A stretch of DNA of 5,419 nucleotides from Prevotellaceae bacterium (GTDB lineage: Bacteria; Bacteroidota; Bacteroidia; Bacteroidales; UBA932): the NCBI GenBank assembly GCA_031259655.1, contig JAIRLF010000235.1, positions 1-5,419 on the forward strand, given 5' to 3'. The notes beneath the pieces were generated by a model. That model was not told the DNA's origin and did no database searches. It was given only the letters and a program-made list of their open reading frames with translations. A program made the translations under genes and the position numbers. Shown here piece after piece: positions 1 to 5,419 of this stretch (within the stretch, counting starts at the first letter, position 1; every line of letters begins with the position of its first letter).

Positions 1-1
1 T

Positions 2-649
2 AAATACGGGACAATAAGGAAAGTATATTCCATAAACATAGTCTATTTCGATATCGGTCAGGGAGAAGATTATGTGTATCATGGCAGAACATATTTTAAA
101 GGATTATATAAACAAGACATATTGGAACTGCCGAACGACCAGCGCGATATCTCCGATAAAAATGAACCCGGTGATTTATATCCCGAATACTATGTGCTGA
201 AAGTAAATGATTTCAATGACCTTGCCGAAAACACATTGGATGAATGGATTTATTTTTTGAAAAACAACCGGATAGAAGAGGGATTTAGCGCTAAAGGATT
301 ACTCAAAGCGCGTGACATATTGGATTATACCCAACTCTCGCCTGCAGAAAAATCCGAATATGACTATATGCGAGAAGCAAGAACTCGTCATCTCGGTCAA
401 ATAGAGTACGCTCTAAAGAAAGGAAAATTGCAGGCGAAAGAAGAATATGAAAAAGAGCTTGAAGAACAGCGCAAATCATTCGAAGAGCAGCGCAAAAAGC
501 TCGAAGAAAGGGATAAAAAGCTCGAAGAAAGGGATAAAAAGCTCGAAGAAAAGGATAAAAAGCTCGAAGAAAAAGATGAAGAAAACGCAAAATTGAGAGA
601 AAAAATTGCAGAAATGGAACGTCTTTTTCAGGATAAACAAGTTGAATAA
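2..649 (+). CDS. Rpn-family PD-(D/E)XK nuclease / putative transposase, C-terminal part (5' end outside window)
   Basis: The reading frame is open from the left edge, giving 215 visible residues and a TAA stop. The segment YSINIVYFDIGQGEDYVYHG (visible residues 10-29) is a hallmark of the Bacteroidota Rpn/PDDEXK_2 (TIGR01784-like) proteins, where it lies inside the protein. The GTG at 74 falls within this conserved segment and is therefore not the start. The catalytic PD-(D/E)XK core should lie further upstream, so activity cannot be judged here. Visible residues 30-145 are the usual helical region. Residues 151-192 are six charged heptads of the type KKLEERD or KKLEEKD, followed by a short helix ending in KQVE. 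Family members are DNA endonucleases that stimulate recombination, and some act in phage defence. They are often annotated as transposases, but I see no terminal inverted repeats. Family assignment is firm; the cellular role is inferred. Confidence 0.85.
   Translation, partial: KYGTIRKVYSINIVYFDIGQGEDYVYHGRTYFKGLYKQDILELPNDQRDISDKNEPGDLYPEYYVLKVNDFNDLAENTLDEWIYFLKNNRIEEGFSAKGLLKARDILDYTQLSPAEKSEYDYMREARTRHLGQIEYALKKGKLQAKEEYEKELEEQRKSFEEQRKKLEERDKKLEERDKKLEEKDKKLEEKDEENAKLREKIAEMERLFQDKQVE
452..577 (+). repeat. 21-bp tandem repeat encoding charged heptads in the Rpn tail
   Basis: Six consecutive 21-bp units lie in frame. The first two (452-472, 473-493) are diverged and encode KELEEQR and KSFEEQR. 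The last four (494-514, 515-535, 536-556, 557-577) are nearly identical. Units three and four of the array match exactly; unit five differs by one base (AGG to AAG, Arg to Lys); unit six differs from unit five by one silent base (AAG to AAA). The unit length is a multiple of three and one heptad, so gain or loss of a unit by slippage would keep both the reading frame and the helix phase. The low divergence indicates recent duplication. Confidence 0.9.
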
Positions 650-708
650 GTTTTACAGGGAATTTTGTTGTACATTCATAAAATAAGGTCGGTTATAAAA
701 ATATTATT
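650..708 (+). other. Intergenic gap before pyrI; no firm promoter or terminator
   Basis: This 59-bp A/T-rich gap is the only gap in the rightward arm long enough to hold a promoter for the pyrI cluster. TACATTCA at 671-678 partly resembles the Bacteroidota -7 element TAnnTTTG, but no TTTG lies at the right distance upstream. A possible seven-pair A/T stem (662-668 with 678-684) has no G/C core or following T run and is too weak for a terminator. No Shine-Dalgarno sequence precedes the pyrI ATG. The cluster may be read through from upstream or use a promoter I cannot recognise. Confidence 0.4.
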
Positions 709-1167
709 ATGGAAAAAGAATTGAAAGTTAACGCAATAAAAAACGGGACGGCAATAGACCGAATCCCGTCAAATGTTTTGTTTAAGGTAATCAATATATT
801 AGGATTGCAGAACTGCGAAAATCAAATAACATTCGGCATGAATCTCGACAGTAAAAAATTGGGTAAAAAAGCCATTATGAAGGTGACAGACAGGTTTTTT
901 ACTGCCGACGAAGTAAACAGAATCGCTTTGATAGCGCCAATGGCAAGGCTCAATATTATCCGCGATTACGAAGTAGTGGAAAAACGCGATGTTGAAGTGC
1001 CCGAAATAGTGGAAAATATTATTAAATGCATTAATCCTAAATGTATTACAAATCATGAAAATATCAACACGAAATTCAGGAAAGTCTCTTCCAACCCTCT
1101 GGAAATGCAATGTTGCTATTGCGAAAAACTGATTGTCCATGAACATTTTGACATGGTTAATAATTAA
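709..1167 (+). CDS. pyrI: Aspartate carbamoyltransferase regulatory subunit PyrI
   Basis: This 152-residue protein, close to the 153 of E. coli PyrI, is the non-catalytic chain of aspartate transcarbamoylase, the committed step of pyrimidine synthesis. It binds ATP and CTP/UTP and transmits feedback control to the PyrB trimers. The N-terminal nucleotide-binding domain keeps the residues I align with the E. coli effector site: V7, D17, K58 and K92 (E. coli V9, D19, K60, K94), with the KNGTAIDRIPS and DYEVVEK segments. The C-terminal zinc domain has all four cysteine ligands, C107-x4-C112 and C135-x2-C138, which hold the interface with PyrB. The ATG has no Shine-Dalgarno sequence but an A/T-rich leader. 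The next gene begins 11 bp downstream, suggesting co-transcription. The pyrB gene that normally sits directly upstream is not there; an Rpn-family gene ends 59 bp before this start. Confidence 0.96.
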   Translation: MEKELKVNAIKNGTAIDRIPSNVLFKVINILGLQNCENQITFGMNLDSKKLGKKAIMKVTDRFFTADEVNRIALIAPMARLNIIRDYEVVEKRDVEVPEIVENIIKCINPKCITNHENINTKFRKVSSNPLEMQCCYCEKLIVHEHFDMVNN

Positions 1168-1178
1168 TAACAGTTTAT

Positions 1179-1865
1179 ATGACAGGAGCTTATATAATAT
1201 TCGGCATAATAGCTTTGGCAAGTTACGCAGTAAGTATGACTTTGCAGAGCAAGTTCAAAAAATATTCCGGTGTGGCGCTTGGCTCGGGCATGAGCGGTAA
1301 AGACGTTGCAGAAAGGATGTTACGCGAAAACGGCATCTACGATGTGTCGGTTGTTTCGGTGTCGGGGCATCTGACCGACCATTATAATCCGCTAAATAAG
1401 ACGGTTAATTTGAGTCAAAGCGTATATTCAAGTCGAAGCGTTGCCGCAGCGGCAGTTGCGGCTCACGAGTGCGGACATGCCGTGCAACATGCAAAAGCAT
1501 ATCCATGGTTGACAATGCGCTCAAACTTAGTGCCTTTAGTTAGCGTTTCGTCGAAATATCTTTCGTGGATACTTTTAGCGGGAATATTGACTGTAAACAT
1601 CTTTCCGGCGCTTATGCTTGCGGGAATAATTCTGTTCTCTCTTACTACACTGTTCAGTTTCATTACTTTACCCGTAGAAATCAATGCAAGTCAAAGGGCT
1701 ATCGCATGGTTGGAACAGCGGCAGATTGTGGATGCACGAACAGAATCGGCTGCTAAAGACGCGCTTAAATGGGCGGCATTGACCTATGTTGTTGCTGCTT
1801 TGGGGTCTTTGGCTACTTTGATTTACTATATTCTGATATTTTTAAATTCACAACGAAGAAATTAG
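1179..1865 (+). CDS. Membrane zinc metallopeptidase, YugP-like (Zn_peptidase_2, PF04298 type)
   Basis: The 228 residues match the usual size of this family of inner-membrane zinc peptidases, whose substrates are mostly unknown. A hydrophobic N-terminal segment (about 3-20) is followed by a soluble part with the family segment GHLTDHYNPLNKTVNLS (63-79), then the zinc-binding helix HECGH (96-100), an HExxH motif with catalytic E97. Two closely spaced hydrophobic segments follow (about 127-163), then LPVEINASQRA (164-174), whose E167 is the likely third zinc ligand. A last membrane segment lies at about 203-222, before a basic tail ending SQRRN. The ATG at 1179 places the first membrane helix at the extreme N-terminus, as in relatives. 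It is 11 bp after pyrI and 10 bp before the next gene, so it appears to be in an operon. Nothing in the sequence links it functionally to pyrimidine synthesis. Confidence 0.9.
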   Translation: MTGAYIIFGIIALASYAVSMTLQSKFKKYSGVALGSGMSGKDVAERMLRENGIYDVSVVSVSGHLTDHYNPLNKTVNLSQSVYSSRSVAAAAVAAHECGHAVQHAKAYPWLTMRSNLVPLVSVSSKYLSWILLAGILTVNIFPALMLAGIILFSLTTLFSFITLPVEINASQRAIAWLEQRQIVDARTESAAKDALKWAALTYVVAALGSLATLIYYILIFLNSQRRN

Positions 1866-1875
1866 TTTTTTAACA

Positions 1876-2451
1876 ATGAAATATTTAATAATTTTAGCGC
1901 ATCCGAACTCTGCAAGTTTCAGCAGTTCGTTGATAAAAGCCTTGAGCGAACATTTGGCTAACAAAGGTAACGAAGTGAAAATCCGTAATTTATACGAGAT
2001 TGGTTTTAATCCGGTGTTGAGCGCCGATGATTTTTCGTCGTTTGCCGACAATCAAACCCCTAAAGATATCGCCATAGAGCAGGAATACGTCAAATGGGCT
2101 GAGCATATCATATTTGCATTTCCTGTTTGGTGGGGAGGTATGCCGGCAATTATGAAAGGCTATATCGACAGAGTTTTCGCCGAAAGATTTGCGTATGAGT
2201 ATGTTGATACCGGCTCGAACGGAGATGGTTTGTTGTCGTATCTCAAAGGTTCGATGATTTGTGCAACAGGTCTTTCTTCGGAGGATTTCGAAGATTCTCA
2301 AAACGCAATGAAAGTAATCGCAGAAAAAACTATATTCGGCTTTACCGGAATAAAACCCTATAAACAACTGTTTTACGGGAGTATTCCTGTTGTTTCGGAC
2401 GAAACCCGTAAATCGTATATCGAAAACGCAATAAGAGAATTTTCGGAGTAA
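1876..2451 (+). CDS. NAD(P)H-dependent oxidoreductase, flavodoxin-like fold (Flavodoxin_2 family)
   Basis: This 191-residue soluble protein belongs to the NQO1/MdaB/KefF/YwrO group, FMN- or FAD-dependent enzymes that reduce quinones and related electrophiles by two electrons using NAD(P)H. It shows the N-terminal first strand and phosphate-binding loop, LIILAHPNSASFSSSLIKAL (residues 4-23), and the family signature FPVWWGGMPAIMKGYIDRVF (82-101), which contacts the flavin and shapes the active site. A segment at 124-133 (KGSMICATGL) corresponds to the next core strand and loop. Length is normal for the group. The ATG is 10 bp after the metallopeptidase stop in an A/T-rich stretch (ttttttaaca) with no Shine-Dalgarno sequence, and it is probably the last gene of the pyrI cluster. 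The substrate cannot be told from sequence: detoxifying quinone reductase and regulatory subunit of a K+ efflux system are both possible, and no kef-type transporter is in the window. Confidence 0.88.
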   Translation: MKYLIILAHPNSASFSSSLIKALSEHLANKGNEVKIRNLYEIGFNPVLSADDFSSFADNQTPKDIAIEQEYVKWAEHIIFAFPVWWGGMPAIMKGYIDRVFAERFAYEYVDTGSNGDGLLSYLKGSMICATGLSSEDFEDSQNAMKVIAEKTIFGFTGIKPYKQLFYGSIPVVSDETRKSYIENAIREFSE

Positions 2452-2472
2452 AATGCTACCGTCTATGGAATA

Positions 2473-3339
2473 TCACCGTATCGTCTCGAATATTTCTACA
2501 GTAGCGCTCGATTTGTTCAGAGTATAGAAATGTATTCCCGGAGCGCCGCCTTCTATAAGATTGCGGCATTGTTCGATAGCATAATCGACGCCAATACGGA
2601 GTATTCGTTTGGGATTATTTTTGGCAGTTTCGAGTTTATCCATGAGGACGTCGGGGATTTTAGCGTCGCTTAATTTAAAGAACCGGTCAACCTGCGAGTA
2701 CGAAGTAATCGGAATAATTCCCGGAATCACTCTGCAACGTATTCCTGCTTTGCGCACCTTATCCACAAAATCGAAATATACATTGTTATCGAAAAACAGT
2801 TGAGCAATCAGGAAGTCGGCGCCCGCGTCGGTTTTTTCTTTAAGATGACGGATATCCTGTTCAAGAGTTTCCGCTTCGGGGTGTTTTTCGGGATAACATC
2901 CCGCTCCGATAGTAAACGTGTTTTTGAACTCGGTCGAGACCTTTTCTATCAACTCGGAGGCATGAGCGAAACCGTCGGGATGAGGCACAAAATCGTTTGC
3001 TCCCTTTGGCGGGTCGCCACGGAGAAGCATGAGATTATCGATATTTTTCGATTTAAGATAATTGATATCTTCGAGGACTTTGGATTTCGAAGCGCCTACG
3101 CAAGTATAATGCGCCATAACCGTTAAGCCTGTTTTGTTTTGAAGATAATCGACTAAGGCGAAGGTACGTTCGCTGTTCGAGCCGCCGGCTCCGTAGGTAA
3201 CGGAAACGAACGAGGGCGAAAGTTTCATCAATTGTCCCACATTCACGCCGAAATCGACTGCCGAAATTTCGTCTTTCGGGGGGAAAAACTCGAAAGAAAA
3301 AGTGTGTTCCCGTTGTTCAAATATATCCGATATTTTCAT
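2473..3339 (-). CDS. metF: 5,10-methylenetetrahydrofolate reductase
   Basis: The 288-residue flavoprotein reduces methylene-THF to methyl-THF, the methyl source for methionine and so for S-adenosylmethionine. It is a TIM barrel of bacterial MetF length (E. coli 296). Key motifs are in order: FSFEFFPPKDE (14-24) with E17, equivalent to the E. coli proton donor E28; SVTYGAGGS (46-54); LMLLRGDPP (103-111) with D109, equivalent to flavin-contacting D120; IGAGCYPEKHPEA (144-156); ADFLIAQLFFDN (174-185) with Q180, equivalent to folate-contacting Q183; PGIIPI (206-211); and GAPGIHFYTLNKS (265-277). The ATG at 3339 lies 3 bp after the alkD stop, so translation is probably coupled to alkD. The SVTYGAGGS form is the widespread bacterial type, whereas the Bacteroides MetF I recall is more diverged. 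The gene ends 21 bp from the convergent oxidoreductase gene. Confidence 0.96.
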   Translation of the reverse strand: MKISDIFEQREHTFSFEFFPPKDEISAVDFGVNVGQLMKLSPSFVSVTYGAGGSNSERTFALVDYLQNKTGLTVMAHYTCVGASKSKVLEDINYLKSKNIDNLMLLRGDPPKGANDFVPHPDGFAHASELIEKVSTEFKNTFTIGAGCYPEKHPEAETLEQDIRHLKEKTDAGADFLIAQLFFDNNVYFDFVDKVRKAGIRCRVIPGIIPITSYSQVDRFFKLSDAKIPDVLMDKLETAKNNPKRILRIGVDYAIEQCRNLIEGGAPGIHFYTLNKSSATVEIFETIR

Positions 3340-3342
3340 AAT

Positions 3343-4062
3343 TCATTTATCTTTATGTTTGTTATTCATATACTTTTGCCGTTCGTTGGGAGCTAAATGT
3401 TCGATTGCATATCTCAACGTCGTGCGGGGCATCGCCGCCGAATGCCGTTCAAGGAACGCGATTAACACGCTCTTATCTTTTTTCCCTGCCTCGCGCAGCA
3501 TCCACCCGACAGCTTTGTGGATAAGGTCGTGTTTGTGCGTCAGCAGCGTTTCCGAAATTCGCAACGTATCCTCAAATTCAAGATGTTTGATAAACATCCA
3601 GGTCGAAACAATCGAGATGCGCTGTTCCCATAAATTGGAACTGAGGGACAATCGATACAGCCGGCTCCGGTCTTTTTTGTCGAGAAGATATCCGCCGACA
3701 ATATCTCTGCAACTCAAATCTACTAAATCCCAATTGTTTGCTTGCCGTGCATGTTCCAGATAGAAATTGTATATTTGCGTAAGTTTGTCTGTGTCGTCTG
3801 TCTTTTTAAACTGTTCGACCAGCAACAGAAATCCGGCTAACCTGACTTCATGAAATTCGGAATACAGCAGAGTTTCTATTTCATGTAAAGGCATGTCTTT
3901 GTATGCTTTGATTATAGCGCGCGTTTTGGGGACTTTTATCCCCAGAAATACGTCGCCTTCGGCATACTGACCTTTGCCGGTTTTGAAAAAACCTTGCAAA
4001 AAGGCAGCCTGTTCGTTGTCAGCCAAAGCTGTAAGTTCTTCTATCAGAAACTTTGCAGACAT
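3343..4062 (-). CDS. AlkD-type DNA glycosylase (HEAT-like repeat DNA alkylation repair protein)
   Basis: A 239-residue all-helical protein of the AlkC/AlkD superfamily, which excises positively charged alkylated bases such as N3-methyladenine and N7-methylguanine without flipping them out of the helix. The length fits Bacillus cereus AlkD (237). The active-site residues are visible: W111 and D115 in ANNWDLVDLSC (equivalent to W109 and D113), R148 in LWEQRIS, and W187 in HKAVGWMLRE. The early segment GDVFLGIKVPKTR (36-48) is also typical. I chose the ATG at 4062, which begins MSAKFLIEELTAL as in relatives and lies 7 bp after the asnS stop. The frame stays open to an ATG at 4164, but that would add 34 unconserved residues and overlap asnS by 95 bp. 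It sits between asnS and metF, with metF 3 bp downstream. Confidence 0.92.
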   Translation of the reverse strand: MSAKFLIEELTALADNEQAAFLQGFFKTGKGQYAEGDVFLGIKVPKTRAIIKAYKDMPLHEIETLLYSEFHEVRLAGFLLLVEQFKKTDDTDKLTQIYNFYLEHARQANNWDLVDLSCRDIVGGYLLDKKDRSRLYRLSLSSNLWEQRISIVSTWMFIKHLEFEDTLRISETLLTHKHDLIHKAVGWMLREAGKKDKSVLIAFLERHSAAMPRTTLRYAIEHLAPNERQKYMNNKHKDK

Positions 4063-4069
4063 AATTGGG

Positions 4070-5419
4070 TCAAAACTCGGCGTTTTTGGTAGTGCGTGGA
4101 AAGGGAATAACGTCTCTGATATTCGACATTCCGGTAACAAACAGCAATAACCGCTCGAAACCAAGCCCGAAACCGCTATGCGGAGCCGTACCGAATCGAC
4201 GCGTATCCAAATACCACCACAAGTCTTTAACCGAGATTTTCAGTTCGTCGATTCTTGCCTGAAGTTTGTCGAAATTTTCTTCGCGTTGCGAGCCGCCGAT
4301 GATTTCGCCGATTGCGGGAAACAGCACATCCATTGCCCTAACCGTTTTGCCGTCATCGTTTTGCTTCATATAGAACGCTTTGATTTCTTTCGGGTAATTT
4401 GTGAGGATAACAGGTTTTCGAAAGTGTTTTTCGACCAGATAGCGTTCATGCTCGGCTTGCAAGTCTGCGCCCCAAAATACGGGATATTCGAATTTCATTC
4501 CCGATTTTTGCAGGATTTCAACGCCTTCGGTATAATCCAAGCGCACAAATTCCGTATCGGCAACTCCCTGCAGACGCGTCAAAAGTTCGCTGTCCCACAT
4601 TTTATTGAGGAAAGCGAGGTCGTCGGCGCAATTTTCCAGAGCATATCTCACAAGATATTTGATGAAATCTTCGGCAAGGTCCATATTATCTTTGATTTCG
4701 TAGAACGCCATTTCGGGTTCAATCATCCAAAATTCGGCTAAATGTCTTGGCGTATTTGAGTTTTCGGCGCGAAACGTCGGTCCGAAAGTGTATATCTGCG
4801 ATAAAGCCAGGGCGCCTAATTCTCCCTCCAACTGCCCTGATACGGTCAGCGATGTATGTTTACCGAAAAAATCTTGCGAATAATCGATTTCGTTGTCTTT
4901 GTTTTTGGGAAGAGCCGTCAAATCGAGCGTTGTTACCTGAAACATTGCTCCGGCGCCTTCGGCGTCCGAAGCGGTAACTATTGGGGTGTGAAGATAGTAA
5001 AACCCATTGTCGTTAAAATACTTGTGAATAGCGTAAGCCATTGCATGCCTGATTCTCAAAACGGCGCCGAAAGTGTTGGTACGCGGACGAAGATGCGCTA
5101 TTTCCCTCAGAAACTCCAAAGTGTGACCCTTTTTCTGCAAAGGATAAGTCTCGACGCTTGCTGTCCCATACAATTCTATATTAGACGTTTGTATTTCGAC
5201 AGGTTGACCGCTGCCTTTCGATTCGACCAATATACCTTCCGCTTTTATACACGAACCTGTTGTGATTTGTTTCAACAATTCTTCGTTGAAATTAGCAACA
5301 TCCACAACAAGTTGCAGGTTGTTTATCGTCGAACCGTCATTGAGGGCAATGAATGCTACATTCTTATTTCCCCGTTTTGTCCGAACCCAACCTTTAACGG
5401 TAAATTTCTCTCCTATACT
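4070..5419 (-). CDS. asnS: Asparaginyl-tRNA synthetase (N-terminal end outside window)
   Basis: Class IIb aminoacyl-tRNA synthetase that charges tRNA-Asn with asparagine in the cytoplasm. The frame is open to the right edge, giving 449 visible residues; from the usual 464-467, about 15 are missing. The GTG at 5305 is not the start: upstream codons continue the family sequence, [20 protein letters not shown], of the OB-fold anticodon-binding domain. Using visible numbering, [20 protein letters not shown] (104-123) leads to motif 1. Motif 2 is [17 protein letters not shown] around 215-231, where the FRAE arginine binds ATP. Asn-type features include [11 protein letters not shown] (190-200). Motif 3 is [12 protein letters not shown] (416-427), and the protein ends in the family's usual [12 protein letters not shown]. 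It resembles Bacteroidota AsnS closely. Its presence implies direct charging of tRNA-Asn. It is the first visible gene of the asnS-alkD-metF cluster. Confidence 0.97.
   Translation of the reverse strand, partial: SIGEKFTVKGWVRTKRGNKNVAFIALNDGSTINNLQLVVDVANFNEELLKQITTGSCIKAEGILVESKGSGQPVEIQTSNIELYGTASVETYPLQKKGHTLEFLREIAHLRPRTNTFGAVLRIRHAMAYAIHKYFNDNGFYYLHTPIVTASDAEGAGAMFQVTTLDLTALPKNKDNEIDYSQDFFGKHTSLTVSGQLEGELGALALSQIYTFGPTFRAENSNTPRHLAEFWMIEPEMAFYEIKDNMDLAEDFIKYLVRYALENCADDLAFLNKMWDSELLTRLQGVADTEFVRLDYTEGVEILQKSGMKFEYPVFWGADLQAEHERYLVEKHFRKPVILTNYPKEIKAFYMKQNDDGKTVRAMDVLFPAIGEIIGGSQREENFDKLQARIDELKISVKDLWWYLDTRRFGTAPHSGFGLGFERLLLFVTGMSNIRDVIPFPRTTKNAEF

Noticed and set aside
74..76. GTG as the start of the Rpn-family gene
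   Set aside because: It is the valine of the conserved DYVYHG segment, and the frame is open to the left edge.
303..590. Leftward open frame of 95 codons with a repeated FLRAFYP pattern
   Set aside because: It is the antisense image of the heptad repeats in the Rpn gene. The apparent protein repeat comes entirely from the 21-bp array on the other strand.
1..649. Insertion sequence, because the family is often named putative transposase
   Set aside because: No inverted repeats, target duplication or DDE catalytic pattern is visible, and the family belongs to the PD-(D/E)XK nucleases.
671..678. TACATTCA as a Bacteroidota -7 promoter element for pyrI
   Set aside because: It matches TAnnTTTG only in part and lacks a TTTG element at about 19-21 bp upstream.
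662..684. Seven-pair A/T stem after the Rpn stop as a terminator
   Set aside because: The stem is almost all A/T with a wobble pair, and there is no T tract after it, so it would not terminate reliably.
3302..3763. Rightward open frame of 153 codons opposite alkD, and others opposite asnS and metF
   Set aside because: They lie wholly antisense to well-supported genes, have no recognisable domains, and have compositions expected of shadow frames.
4063..4164. 34-residue N-terminal extension of the AlkD-type protein from an ATG at 4164
   Set aside because: It overlaps the 3' end of asnS in another frame, does not resemble AlkD, and the ATG at 4062 gives the normal family length and start.
5303..5305. 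GTG as the start of asnS
   Set aside because: The upstream codons to the window edge continue the conserved OB-fold sequence, so this is an internal valine.

Overview
The window holds seven genes on two converging arms, and two of them run off the window edges. The proteins resemble those of the Bacteroidales (Bacteroidota). AsnS and PyrI look like the Bacteroidota versions, the partial first gene is an Rpn/PDDEXK_2 protein of a kind very common in that group, and the starts lack Shine-Dalgarno sequences and sit behind A/T-rich leaders, as is usual in Bacteroidota. Genus or species cannot be told from this sequence.

Rightward arm (2-2451): the C-terminal part of an Rpn-family (PD-(D/E)XK) nuclease with a tail of 21-bp/heptad repeats; then, after a 59-bp gap, a tight three-gene cluster with gaps of 11 and 10 bp. 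The cluster encodes pyrI (regulatory chain of aspartate carbamoyltransferase), a membrane zinc metallopeptidase of the YugP type, and a flavodoxin-fold NAD(P)H oxidoreductase. pyrB, the usual partner directly before pyrI, is absent; the Rpn gene occupies that place.

Leftward arm (5419-2473): asnS (asparaginyl-tRNA synthetase, first residues beyond the window edge), an AlkD-type DNA glycosylase gene starting 7 bp after the asnS stop, and metF (methylenetetrahydrofolate reductase) starting 3 bp after the alkD stop. This looks like one operon. The two arms meet tail to tail with only 21 bp between stop codons and no visible terminator.

Most of the content is housekeeping: pyrimidine control, tRNA charging, one-carbon metabolism and alkylation repair. 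The most interesting part is the Rpn gene tail. Rpn proteins are known as anti-phage nucleases held in check by a separately translated, repeat-bearing C-terminal fragment. This tail has an in-frame repeat array and candidate internal starts ahead of it. I found no RNA gene, insertion sequence, CRISPR array or convincing promoter or terminator, and no clearly new system.
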